From Xenophilus aerolatus (GTDB taxonomy: Bacteria; Pseudomonadota; Gammaproteobacteria; Burkholderiales; Burkholderiaceae_C), in the NCBI GenBank assembly GCA_029968055.1, contig JASCNX010000005.1, forward strand, positions 186,001-250,000: a stretch of DNA of 64,000 nt, in the 5' to 3' direction. Below the pieces are notes generated by a model. The model had not been told where the DNA came from, made no database searches, and was given only the letters and a program-made list of their open reading frames with translations. Numbering within the stretch: position 1 is the stretch's first letter; every line of letters begins with the position of its first letter. Below, in pieces: positions 1 through 8,969 of this stretch. A program made the translations under genes and the position numbers.

Positions 1-914
1 CGAAGATCCTCGAGCACCGTGGCCTGTCCAAGCTCAAGGGCACCTACACCGACAAGCTGGCGCAGATGGCGCTGCCGCGAACCGGTCGTGTGCACACCCA
101 CTACGCGCAGGCCGTGGCGGTGACCGGCCGGCTGTCGAGCAACGACCCCAACCTGCAGAACATCCCGATCCGCACGGCCGAGGGCCGGCGCGTGCGCGAG
201 GCCTTCGTCGCACCGCCAGGCCATGTGATCGCCAGCGCCGACTATTCGCAGATCGAGCTGCGCATCATGGCCCACATCAGCGGCGACGAGGCCCTGCTGC
301 GCGCCTTCACCGAGGGCATGGACGTGCACCGCGCCACCGCCGCCGAGGTCTTCGGCCTGCCGCCCGAGCAGGTGAGCAGCGAGCAGCGACGCTATGCCAA
401 GGTCATCAACTTCGGCCTCATCTACGGCATGAGCAGCTTCGGGCTGGCGCGCAACCTGGGCATCGACAACACGGCGGCCAAGAGCTACATCGACCGCTAC
501 TTCGCGCGCTACCCGGGCGTGAAGCACTACATGGACGAGACGCGTGCCAGCGCCAAGGAGCGCGGCTATGTCGAGACCGTGTTCGGCCGGCGCCTGTACC
601 TGCCCGAGATCAACTCGCCCAACGGCCCGCGCCGTGGCGGTGCCGAGCGTGCGGCCATCAACGCGCCCATGCAAGGCACCGCGGCCGACCTCATCAAGCT
701 CAGCATGAACAAGGTGCAGGCGGTGCTCGACGCCGAGCGGCGCGGCACCCGGATGATCATGCAGGTGCACGACGAACTGGTGTTCGAGGTGCCCGAGGCG
801 GAAGTCGACTGGGTGCGCGGCGAGATCCCGCGCCTGATGGCCGGCGTGGCCGACCTGAAGGTGCCGCTACTGGCCGAGATCGGCGTGGGACCGAACTGGG
901 ACCAGGCCCATTGA
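1..914 (+). CDS. polA: DNA polymerase I, C-terminal polymerase domain (5' end outside window)
   Basis: This is the last roughly 300 codons of DNA polymerase I, which fills gaps in repair and Okazaki fragment processing. The reading frame is already open at base 3 and ends in TGA at 912-914. Polymerase motif A is visible as [16 protein letters not shown], the O-helix as [19 protein letters not shown], and motif C as [13 protein letters not shown] with the catalytic HDE. The thumb, 3'-5' and 5'-3' exonuclease domains lie upstream of the window. Nothing suggests disruption. The next gene starts 34 bases downstream. Confidence 0.97.
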   Translation, partial: KILEHRGLSKLKGTYTDKLAQMALPRTGRVHTHYAQAVAVTGRLSSNDPNLQNIPIRTAEGRRVREAFVAPPGHVIASADYSQIELRIMAHISGDEALLRAFTEGMDVHRATAAEVFGLPPEQVSSEQRRYAKVINFGLIYGMSSFGLARNLGIDNTAAKSYIDRYFARYPGVKHYMDETRASAKERGYVETVFGRRLYLPEINSPNGPRRGGAERAAINAPMQGTAADLIKLSMNKVQAVLDAERRGTRMIMQVHDELVFEVPEAEVDWVRGEIPRLMAGVADLKVPLLAEIGVGPNWDQAH

Positions 915-948
915 TCGCTTTTCCAACATGACGAGGAACCCAAGCCCG

Positions 949-2253
949 ATGTATCGATCCAGAACCACACTGCGCGTCCTGGCCCTGGCCTGCGCCCTGG
1001 CAACGGGTGCCGGCGCTGCGCTGGCGGCCCCCGACGCCCGCATCGCCGCGCTCGCCGCCGAGCAGAAGCAACCCTTGCTCGACTCGCTGTCGCAGCTCGT
1101 CGGCATCGAGTCCGGCAGCCGCGACCTCGAAGGGCTGGACAAGATCGCCGCCCTGATCGCCGACCGGCTGAAGGCGCTGGGTGGGCGCGTGGAACTGATC
1201 GAGCCCGGCAGCCCGGTCTCGCCCGAGGTCTACCGCATGGAGGACACGCCCGAGAAGATCGGCAAGATGGTCAAGGCCACCTTCACCGGCACCGGGACCC
1301 GGAAGATCATGCTCATCGCCCACATGGACACCGTGTACCAGGTGGGCATGGGCGCCAGGCAGCCCTTCCGCATCCAGGGCGACAAGGCCTACGGCCTGGG
1401 CATCGCCGACGACAAGCAGGGCATCGCCGTCATCCTGCATGCGGTGGCCATGCTGCAGAAGCTGGGCTTCAAGGAGTACGGCCAGCTGACGGTGTTGATC
1501 AACGGCGACGAGGAGATCAGCTCGCCGGGCTCGCGCGCGCTCATCACGAAGCTGGCGAGCGAGCACGACGCCGTGCTGTCGCACGAAGGCGCGTCGGTGG
1601 CCGAGGACAAGCTGTCGCTGGCCACGGCCGGCATCGGTGCGGTGTCGCTGAAGGTGCAGGGCAAGGCCTCGCACGCCGGCTCGGCGCCCGAGCGCGGCGT
1701 GAACGCCTTCTACGAGATGGCGCACCAGGTGCTGCAGATGCGCGACCTGTCCGATCCGGCCACGGGCCTGAAGATGAACTGGACCGTGGCGCAGGCCGGC
1801 AACAACCGCAACGTGATCCCGGCCACGGCCACCGCCATGGCCGACGTGCGCGTGACCCAGGTCGCCGACTACGACCGCGTCGAGCGCGCCATTGCCGAGC
1901 GGGTGAAGAAGCAGCTCATCCCCGAGGCCAAGGTCGAGGCGAAGTTCGAGCGCCGCCGCCCGCCGCTCGAGTCCAATCCGGCGTCGCTGGCGATGGCCAA
2001 GCACGCCCAGTCGATCTACGAGGAAATGGGGCGCAAGCTCGGCGCCGACGACAAGGTCGCCGGCGGCGGCACCGATGCGGCCTTCGCGGGGCTGTCCGGC
2101 AAGGCGGCGGTGGTCGAGCGCTTCGGGCTGCAGGGCTTCGGAGCGCACTCGGCCGATGCGGAGTACGTCCTCATCGACTCGATCGAGCCGCGGCTGTACC
2201 TCGTGACGCGCATGGTGATGGACATCGCACAGGGCAAGGTGGCGGCGCGCTAG
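949..2253 (+). CDS. Periplasmic M20 metallopeptidase, glutamate carboxypeptidase-like
   Basis: A 434-residue zinc peptidase of the M20 family, resembling carboxypeptidase G2, which releases C-terminal glutamate from peptides or folates. Visible M20 motifs are the metal ligands in AHMDTVY, the bridging Asp in GIADDKQG, the catalytic Glu pair in NGDEEISS and a C-terminal His in GFGAHSADAEY. The N-terminus MYRSRTTLRVLALACALATG ending in ALAAPD is a clear Sec signal peptide. I chose the ATG at 949 because an AGGAA lies about 10 bases ahead; an ATG at 928 is in frame but has no ribosome site. The exact substrate is unknown. Confidence 0.88.
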   Translation: MYRSRTTLRVLALACALATGAGAALAAPDARIAALAAEQKQPLLDSLSQLVGIESGSRDLEGLDKIAALIADRLKALGGRVELIEPGSPVSPEVYRMEDTPEKIGKMVKATFTGTGTRKIMLIAHMDTVYQVGMGARQPFRIQGDKAYGLGIADDKQGIAVILHAVAMLQKLGFKEYGQLTVLINGDEEISSPGSRALITKLASEHDAVLSHEGASVAEDKLSLATAGIGAVSLKVQGKASHAGSAPERGVNAFYEMAHQVLQMRDLSDPATGLKMNWTVAQAGNNRNVIPATATAMADVRVTQVADYDRVERAIAERVKKQLIPEAKVEAKFERRRPPLESNPASLAMAKHAQSIYEEMGRKLGADDKVAGGGTDAAFAGLSGKAAVVERFGLQGFGAHSADAEYVLIDSIEPRLYLVTRMVMDIAQGKVAAR

Positions 2254-2375
2254 CGGTTCCTGGCGCGCGATGCACGCATGCCCACCGGCAACGCAGTGGC
2301 ATCGTGGCCGCGCGCGGTGCGCTCGCGCGCCATCGATAGACTGCCGGCTCCTTCCATTCCCCAGGAGCTTGCCTC

Positions 2376-3272
2376 ATGCGCGACGACGACCTGAAACGCG
2401 ACTTCGACTCCCTGCGCCCCGGTGACAGCACCGAAGCCGGTGCCACGCGCCGCACCGCCATCAAGGCGGCGCTGGGGGTGGGGTATGCCGCGGCCACCTT
2501 GCCGATCGCTGCGCAGACGGCCATCAAGACCTCGGACGAAGGCCTGAAGGCCGGCCCGATCAAGTACACCGTCAACGGTTTCGACGTGCCGGCCTACGCC
2601 GCGGCGCCGGCGGGCAAGACCGGGGTGCCGGTGATCCTGGTCATCCAGGAGATCTTCGGCGTGCACGAGTACATCGCCGACACCTGCCGCCGCTTCGCCA
2701 AGCTGGGCTACCTGGCCATCGCGCCCGAGCTTTATGCGCGCCAGGGCGATCCGAAGGGCTACACCGACATTCCCAAGCTGCAGGCCGAGCTGGTGTCCAA
2801 GGTGCCCGACGCGCAGGTCCTGGGCGATCTCGACGGTGCGCTCGCCTGGGCCAAGGCCAACGGCGGCGACACGTCCAAGGCGGGCATCACCGGCTTCTGC
2901 TGGGGCGGACGCATCGTGTGGCTGTACGCTGCCACCGGCAAGGTGAAGGCCGGCGTGGCCTGGTACGGCCGGCTGGTCGGCCAGCCCAGCGAGAACACGC
3001 CGAAGCACCCGGTCGACGTGGCCGCCGGCCTGCAGGCGCCGGTGCTCGGCCTGTACGGCGGCAAGGACCAGGGCATCCCCCTTGACACGGTCGATAAGAT
3101 GAAAGCGGCACTGGCCACCGGCACCCCGGCGGCCAAGGCTTCCCAGTTCGTCGTGTACCCCGAGGCGGGCCACGCCTTCCATGCCGACTACCGGCCGAGC
3201 TACCTCCAGAGCGCGGCCGAGGACGGCTGGAAGCGCGCCCTGGCCTGGTTCAAGCAGTACGGCGTGGCCTGA
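2376..3272 (+). CDS. Dienelactone hydrolase family protein
   Basis: A 298-residue alpha/beta hydrolase of the dienelactone hydrolase (carboxymethylenebutenolidase) family. The catalytic triad is visible: nucleophilic Cys in GFCWGG, Asp in GGKDQG and His in [37 protein letters not shown] stretch near residues 25-50 looks like a Tat-type or membrane-targeting segment after a hydrophilic lead, so export is possible. CAGGAG sits 8 bases before ATG. It stands alone and is followed by a strong intrinsic terminator at 3314-3344. No other chlorocatechol-pathway gene is nearby, so the substrate cannot be inferred. Confidence 0.88.
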   Translation: MRDDDLKRDFDSLRPGDSTEAGATRRTAIKAALGVGYAAATLPIAAQTAIKTSDEGLKAGPIKYTVNGFDVPAYAAAPAGKTGVPVILVIQEIFGVHEYIADTCRRFAKLGYLAIAPELYARQGDPKGYTDIPKLQAELVSKVPDAQVLGDLDGALAWAKANGGDTSKAGITGFCWGGRIVWLYAATGKVKAGVAWYGRLVGQPSENTPKHPVDVAAGLQAPVLGLYGGKDQGIPLDTVDKMKAALATGTPAAKASQFVVYPEAGHAFHADYRPSYLQSAAEDGWKRALAWFKQYGVA

Positions 3273-3313
3273 GGCTGCCGCACCAGCGCAACGGGAAGCC
3301 AGCCGTCAGAATG

Positions 3314-3344
3314 CAGCCGTCCTTCGGGGCGGCTGTTCTTTTTT
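3314..3344 (+). terminator. Intrinsic terminator of the dienelactone hydrolase gene
   Basis: A 9-bp stem (3314-3322 with 3327-3335, one G-U pair) closes the stable UUCG tetraloop and is followed by a T-rich tract, TTCTTTTTT. It also argues against the GTG at 3345 as the start of the next gene, since that codon directly follows the terminator. Confidence 0.88.
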
Positions 3345-3389
3345 GTGAGAAACCGGGCGCCAGCGCCCGTCCTGATTGCGCAAACAGCG

Positions 3390-4391
<1,002 letters not shown>

Positions 4392-4531
4392 GAAAGCGTC
4401 CGCCCGTCAAGGGGCGGCGTCATGTCCCCCATGGGGCGGTGGATTCCGGTGGCGAGCGGGGCGCAACGGGTTCACCATCCGGGTGCGCCGGGCCCGCTGC
4501 GCCGTGGCGTTCAGATCGTTCAGGAGATCCC

Positions 4532-4747
4532 ATGTCCGCCCTCCCCAGTGCCCGCGTTCCCGATCCGGCCCTCGACGACGAGGCCGACGACCTGCCCGTC
4601 GACGACGCTGCCGCCGTCGATGACGACGAAACCCCGAACGAAGAGCTGACGGAGTCCGGCCTGGACCTCAGCGAAGCCAGCGAGCTGGACGCCGACAACG
4701 TGCTCGCCGACGAGGAAAGCGCGCGCGTGCTTCAGGCGCCGGACTGA
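4532..4747 (+). CDS. Small highly acidic protein of unknown function
   Basis: A 71-residue protein dominated by Asp, Glu, Ala and Leu (for example LDDEADDLPVDDAAAVDDDE), without Cys, membrane segment or signal peptide. It is probably intrinsically disordered. CAGGAG lies 8 bases before the ATG. It follows the ZIP transporter by 140 bases and converges on the dodecin gene, only 34 bases away. I recognise no family. The good ribosome site, and a composition unlike the out-of-frame translations nearby, support it being real. Confidence 0.65.
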   Translation: MSALPSARVPDPALDDEADDLPVDDAAAVDDDETPNEELTESGLDLSEASELDADNVLADEESARVLQAPD

Positions 4748-4781
4748 GCCCGACCGGCTTGCCGGCGCGCGGGCAGGCCGC

Positions 4782-4988
4782 TCACTCGAGCGTGAAGCCG
4801 ACCTTCAGCGTGACCTGCCAATGGGCGATCTTGCCGTCGGTCACGTGGCCGCGCGTCTCGACCACCTCGAACCATTGGATGTTGCGCACCGTCTCGCTGG
4901 CCTTGGCGATGGCGCTCTGCACGGCATCGTCGCTGCCGATGGGCGAGGACCCCGTGAGTTCGAGGATCTTGTAGACGTGGTGACTCAT
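4782..4988 (-). CDS. Dodecin family flavin-binding protein
   Basis: A 68-residue dodecin, a small protein that assembles into hollow dodecamers and binds flavin (riboflavin, FMN) or coenzyme A, buffering free flavin in the cytoplasm. The sequence matches the family in length and pattern: a [10 protein letters not shown] first strand, a helix with [21 protein letters not shown], and the VxxxTxGxV.D motif in [23 protein letters not shown]. The Trp at the flavin-stacking site is present (IQWFEV). AGGAA lies 8 bases before the ATG at 4988. An in-frame upstream extension to 5042 lacks a ribosome site and was not used. Confidence 0.92.
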   Translation of the reverse strand: MSHHVYKILELTGSSPIGSDDAVQSAIAKASETVRNIQWFEVVETRGHVTDGKIAHWQVTLKVGFTLE

Positions 4989-5118
4989 GGCGTGTTCCTG
5001 GCGTGGAGGGACGATGTCGGCGAATGCGCCGGCGCATCCCATTCTGAGGCGAAAGCCGAGGCGAAAGGCCCCGGCGCGCAGTGCGGCAGCCCCTTGCGTC
5101 GGCGGCCGGGGCGGGGGC

Positions 5119-5622
5119 TCAGTGCCCCTCGACCTTCTTGTGTTCGCCCAGCTGCGGCCGGCCGTCGCCGGTCAGTGCCGCCCGGGCAATCTTCAGCAGC
5201 TGCGACACCTTGCTCTCCGTCACGTCCCAGAACTCGGCGCTGTCGATGCGCACCGCCAGGAGCCCCAGGTTCGGATCGTCCGCGCCGGCCGGGAACCACG
5301 CCTTGGCCGCGCTGTTGAAGAGGGCCCGCTTCAGGGCCTCGTCCTCAAGCAGCGCCGCACGCCCGGCCACCGACACGTAGCTGTCGTCGTCCGGATTGGC
5401 GTAGGCCACGTTCACCACATCGTCGTGCGGCAGGTGCTGGGCGATCACGCCGTCCTTCGGCACGAAGAAATACAGGGTGGCGTCTTCGTCCACCGAGCGG
5501 TTCTGCGTCGTCAGCGGGTGGCTGTGCAGCAGGCCGTCATCATGGCGGTGGGTGAACATGCCGAAGCGGGTGTCCTTGATCAGCTCCCACAGGCGGGCGT
5601 GGTCTGCGGTGTCGGTGGACAT
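5119..5622 (-). CDS. Pyridoxamine 5'-phosphate oxidase-fold general stress protein
   Basis: A 167-residue protein of the general stress protein 26 type with a split-barrel flavin-binding fold. Typical features are [26 protein letters not shown] at the N-terminus, DATLYFFVP, and [21 protein letters not shown], with the end [21 protein letters not shown] characteristic of this subgroup. It probably binds FMN or a related cofactor in the cytoplasm. The start at 5622 is preceded by AAGAGGAG. An in-frame ATG at 5673 would add 17 residues without a comparable ribosome site. It is separated from dodecin by 130 bases on the same strand and may be co-regulated with it. Confidence 0.87.
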   Translation of the reverse strand: MSTDTADHARLWELIKDTRFGMFTHRHDDGLLHSHPLTTQNRSVDEDATLYFFVPKDGVIAQHLPHDDVVNVAYANPDDDSYVSVAGRAALLEDEALKRALFNSAAKAWFPAGADDPNLGLLAVRIDSAEFWDVTESKVSQLLKIARAALTGDGRPQLGEHKKVEGH

Positions 5623-5772
5623 GGTCGGAACTCCTCTTGATCGGGTCGGGTGGATGGATGAATGAATCCTCACCCTAGGCCTTGCCCGCCCCCGGTCAGT
5701 CGCCGGCCACCGCGTGCGCGTGTGCGCCCCCGCCGACCGGCGTGTCGGAGGGGAGGGTGCGGGGCGCCCCGC

Positions 5773-6771
5773 TCAGCTCCTGAAGAAGGCCAGGAGGTCC
5801 GGGTTGATCACATCGGCATGCGTGGTGAGCATGCCGTGCGGGTAGCCCTTGTAGACCTTGAGCGTGCCGTTCTTGAGCAGCTTGGCCGACTTGAGCGCGG
5901 AGTCGGCGATCGGCACGATCTGGTCGTCGTCGCCATGCAGCACCAGCGTGGGGATGGTGATGGCCTGCAGGTCCGCCGTCTGGTCGGTCTCCGAGAAGGC
6001 CTTGATGCCGTCGTAGTGGGCCTTGGCGCTGCCCATCATGCCCTGGCGCCACCAGTTCTGCACCACGCCCTGCGACACCTTCGCGCCCTCGCGGTTGAAA
6101 CCGTAGAACGGGCCCGAAGCCACGTCGAGGAAGAGCTGCGCACGGTTGTCGGCCACACCCTTGCGGAAGCCGTCGAACACCTCGACCGGCAGGCCTTCGG
6201 GGTTGCCGGCGGTCTTGAGCATCAGCGGCGGAACGGCACTCACCAGCACCGCCTTGGCGGCGCGGCCGCTGGGCTGGCCGTGCCTGGCCACGTAGCGTGC
6301 CACCTCGCCGCCGCCGGTCGAATGGCCGACGTGGAAGACCTTCTTGAGGTCCAGCGCCTCGACCACCGCGAAGGCGTCGGCGGCGTAGTGGTCCATGTCA
6401 TGGCCCTCGCTCACCTGCGTCGAGCGGCCGTGCCCGCGGCGGTCGTGCGCGATCACGCGGAAGCCGCGCTGCACGAAGTACAGCAGCTGCGCGTCCCAGT
6501 CGTCGCTCGACAGCGGCCAGCCGTGGTGGAACATGACGGGCTGGCCGTCGCGCGGCCCCCAGTCCTTGAAGAAGATCTCGACGCCGTCTCGGGTGGTGAC
6601 CGTGTTCATGGCTTTCTTTCCTTGGTGGTTGCGCGCACGGTGCGCGCGGGAGGGTGAATCGGCCGCGTGGGCGAGGGCGGGCAGGGCGGCGAGCGAGGCC
6701 GCCGCTGCCGTGCCCAGGATCAGTTTTCGCCGGCCATCGTCGATGTCGCGCAGCGTCGGGTTGTCGTTCAT
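5773..6771 (-). CDS. Chloroperoxidase-like alpha/beta hydrolase with possible Tat signal
   Basis: A cofactor-free haloperoxidase/esterase-type alpha/beta hydrolase. The core shows HHGWPLSSDDW (oxyanion region), nucleophile Ser in GHSTGGGE, Asp in LHGDDDQIVP and His in YPHGM. Two starts are credible. From 6771 the protein has 332 residues and begins with MNDNPTLRDIDDGRRKLIL followed by GTAAAASLAALPALAHA, which reads as a twin-arginine export signal, with AGGAA 8 bases upstream. From 6609 it is the usual 278-residue cytoplasmic form, with AAGGAAAG upstream. I list the longer form because both the ribosome site and the signal are coherent. The next gene upstream on this strand is another hydrolase. 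Confidence 0.8.
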   Translation of the reverse strand: MNDNPTLRDIDDGRRKLILGTAAAASLAALPALAHAADSPSRAHRARNHQGKKAMNTVTTRDGVEIFFKDWGPRDGQPVMFHHGWPLSSDDWDAQLLYFVQRGFRVIAHDRRGHGRSTQVSEGHDMDHYAADAFAVVEALDLKKVFHVGHSTGGGEVARYVARHGQPSGRAAKAVLVSAVPPLMLKTAGNPEGLPVEVFDGFRKGVADNRAQLFLDVASGPFYGFNREGAKVSQGVVQNWWRQGMMGSAKAHYDGIKAFSETDQTADLQAITIPTLVLHGDDDQIVPIADSALKSAKLLKNGTLKVYKGYPHGMLTTHADVINPDLLAFFRS

Positions 6772-6827
6772 TCTTCCGGTTCCTGGCAAGCGCTGGCGCG
6801 TAAGCGGATGTTCTTCGGGCCTGGCGC

Positions 6828-7529
6828 TCAGCCGCGCACGGCGCGCACCGCGTCCAGGATCACTTCCGCCACCGCCTGTGGCTGCGAGAGCAGCGACATG
6901 TGGCTGGCGGCGAGTTCGGTCGTGCGGGCCTTCAGGCGTGCGCTCAGCGCGTGCTGCAACTCCACGCTCACGGCCCGGTCCTCGGTCGAGAGCACGTACC
7001 AGTTCGGGCGCGTTTGCCAGGCAGCCTGCGTCACCTTGTCGCCGAAGGTGCTCGCACCGAGCGGCGGCGACACGGCGGCCAGCACGCGCGCCTCTTCGGC
7101 CGGCAGGTCCTGCGCCACGTTGTGCAGGAAGCCCTCCACGCTCATGACCAGGCTGCCGGTGGTGTCGGCCGACACGGTCGACAGGCCCGGCGGCGCGGGA
7201 TGGGCCGCGACCTGGTCGCCCGTGGATTCGCCCACGTCCGGCGCGAAGGCCGCGACATAGACCAATGCCTTCACCTTCGGGTCGTTGCCGGCCTCGGTGA
7301 TGACGGTCCCGCCCCAGCTGTGGCCGGCCAGTACCACCGGCCCGTCCAGCTGGTCGAGCGCGTGGCGGGTGGCCGCGACATCGGCCGCGAGCGAAGTGGT
7401 GGGGTTCTGCACTGCCTTGACCGCAACGCCGGCGCGCTGGAGGAGGGGGATCACCCGCCCCCAGCTGGAGGCGTCGGCCCAGGCGCCGTGGACGAGGACG
7501 ACGGTGGGTTGGGGCGTGGAAGAGGGCAT
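6828..7529 (-). CDS. Alpha/beta hydrolase, salicylate esterase/EstC-like
   Basis: A 233-residue alpha/beta hydrolase. VVLVHGAWADASSW is the oxyanion-hole motif, GHSWGG carries the nucleophilic Ser, and the C-terminal ASHMSLLSQP supplies the catalytic His, the pattern of the plant methyl-salicylate-esterase-like group in bacteria. STEDRAV probably holds the acidic residue. I chose the ATG at 7529; the 53 codons upstream are Arg-rich and out of character. It lies 56 bases upstream of the chloroperoxidase-like gene on the same strand and is probably co-transcribed with it. Substrate unknown. Confidence 0.85.
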   Translation of the reverse strand: MPSSTPQPTVVLVHGAWADASSWGRVIPLLQRAGVAVKAVQNPTTSLAADVAATRHALDQLDGPVVLAGHSWGGTVITEAGNDPKVKALVYVAAFAPDVGESTGDQVAAHPAPPGLSTVSADTTGSLVMSVEGFLHNVAQDLPAEEARVLAAVSPPLGASTFGDKVTQAAWQTRPNWYVLSTEDRAVSVELQHALSARLKARTTELAASHMSLLSQPQAVAEVILDAVRAVRG

Positions 7530-7649
7530 GGCGGTTCTCGCTCGGGTGGAGGCGCCTGCCCGGTGCGTGCCACTTCGATCCCTGGCGGCCGCGCACCCGG
7601 CCGAGGCGCGGGAAGGCCGTACTGTCTTTGCCGCTTGCCGCCGCGTCTT

Positions 7650-7663
7650 GCAGAAAATTCTGC
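7650..7663. promoter_or_regulatory. Short inverted repeat upstream of the hydrolase pair
   Basis: GCAGAA-AA-TTCTGC lies in the 192-base gap between the alpha/beta hydrolase start and the M20 gene end, in the only AT-rich patch there. It could be an operator for the hydrolase operon. Nothing else supports this. Confidence 0.3.
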
Positions 7664-7721
7664 GGCTATGGACATTTGCCGCGCCCACCGGAGGCGCTCG
7701 CCGTCCAGGCCGCTGTGAGCC

Positions 7722-8969
7722 TCAGGCCAGCAGGTCGGCCAAGGTGCGCGCGATCACCTGGGTGGCGCGGCGCAGGTCCTCGAGGTCGATGCGCTCGTCG
7801 TTGCGCTTGGCGTGCGACTCCAGCACGGTGCGCGGGCCGGCGCCATAGATCACGCCGGGGATGCCCGCCTCGCCGTACAGCCGCACGTCGGTGTAGAGCG
7901 GCGTGCCCATGGCCGGGATCGGCTGGCCGAAGAGCTCCGCGCCGTGCTTCTGGATCGCGTCGACCAGCGGCCGGTTGCCGGCCAGCGGCTTCATCGAGTT
8001 GGCCAGCAGCAGGCGCTTGACCTCGACCGTGATGCCGCCCGCCGGCGTGGTGAACTCCGCCGCGGCCTTCGCGATCACGTCACGGATGTCGGCCTCGACC
8101 TCGGCGGGGTTTTCCTCGGGGATCATGCGGCGGTCGAGCTTGAACATGACCTTGCCGGGCACGACGTTGGTGTTGGTGCCGCCCTCGATGCGGCCCACGT
8201 TGAGGTAGGGGTGCGTGATGCCCTCGACCTTCGACGTCACTTGCCTGTAGCGCGTGTTCTGCGCATAGAGCGCGTCGAGGATGTGCACCGCGCCCTGCAG
8301 CGCATCGACGCCGGTGGCCGGGATGGCCGCGTGCGCCATCTTGCCGTGCACCGTCACCTCCATCTGCAGGCAGCCGTTGTGGGCCGTCACCACCTCGTAG
8401 CTGAAGCCGGCGGCGATCATCAGGTCGGGCTTCGTCAAGCCGTTCTTCAGGAGCCAGCCCGGGCCGAGCAGGCCGCCGAATTCCTCGTCGTAGGTGAAGT
8501 GCAGCTCCACGCTGCCCTTCGCGGGCCGGGCGACGGCTTCGAGCGCGCGCACGGCGAAGGTGAAGCTCGCGAAGTCGCTCTTGCTCACCGCGGCCGCGCG
8601 GCCGAAGAGCTGGCCGTTCTCGATCTCGCCGCCGTAGGGGTCGTGCGTCCAGCCTTCGCCGGGCGGCACCACGTCGCCATGGGCGTTCAGGGCCACGGTC
8701 AGGCCGCCGTCGCCCGGGGCGCCGTACTTGCGGCGCACGATGAGGTTGGTGATCGATTCCAGGCCGTAGTCCTTCACCTGCTGCGCCGGCACGGCGTGCT
8801 TCTCGGCGTCGAAGCCCCAGGCGGCGATCAGTTCGGCCGTGCGCTCGGCGTGCGGCGCGTTGTTGCCCGGCGGCGTGTCGGTGGGCACGCGCACCATCTC
8901 CCGCAGGAAGGCCACTTCCTCGTCGAAGTGGGCGTCGATCCAGGCGTCGAGCTTGGCGTAATCCGTCAT
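7722..8969 (-). CDS. M20 family amidohydrolase coupled to the allantoin operon
   Basis: A 415-residue ArgE/DapE-like zinc hydrolase. Metal ligands are in NAHGDVVPPGEGW, the catalytic Glu pair in YDEEFGG and a late His in ESHAKRND. The segment GRAAAVSKSDF replaces the usual GRGAADMKGG, so the bridging Asp of the canonical motif is not at its normal place. The start ATG at 8969 overlaps the TGA of the UraD-AllC fusion by four bases (ATGA), so the two are translationally coupled. Position makes hydrolysis of an allantoate breakdown product such as ureidoglycolate a reasonable guess, but that is inference from context; the family also contains deacetylases and dipeptidases. Confidence 0.85.
   Translation of the reverse strand: MTDYAKLDAWIDAHFDEEVAFLREMVRVPTDTPPGNNAPHAERTAELIAAWGFDAEKHAVPAQQVKDYGLESITNLIVRRKYGAPGDGGLTVALNAHGDVVPPGEGWTHDPYGGEIENGQLFGRAAAVSKSDFASFTFAVRALEAVARPAKGSVELHFTYDEEFGGLLGPGWLLKNGLTKPDLMIAAGFSYEVVTAHNGCLQMEVTVHGKMAHAAIPATGVDALQGAVHILDALYAQNTRYRQVTSKVEGITHPYLNVGRIEGGTNTNVVPGKVMFKLDRRMIPEENPAEVEADIRDVIAKAAAEFTTPAGGITVEVKRLLLANSMKPLAGNRPLVDAIQKHGAELFGQPIPAMGTPLYTDVRLYGEAGIPGVIYGAGPRTVLESHAKRNDERIDLEDLRRATQVIARTLADLLA

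Noticed and set aside
757-2148. Long leftward open frames over the M20 peptidase and most other genes
   Set aside because: They are Arg/His/Gly/Ala-rich antisense shadows typical of GC-rich coding sequence, with no motifs and no ribosome sites.
4392-4531. Terminator after the ZIP gene from CCGCCC/GGGCGG
   Set aside because: Only a 6-bp stem and no T-tract; not convincing.
5773-7596. A single 607-residue leftward protein spanning two hydrolase genes
   Set aside because: The upper half is an Arg-rich shadow of the alpha/beta hydrolase at 6828-7529; hydrolase motifs begin only after the Met at 6771 or 6609.
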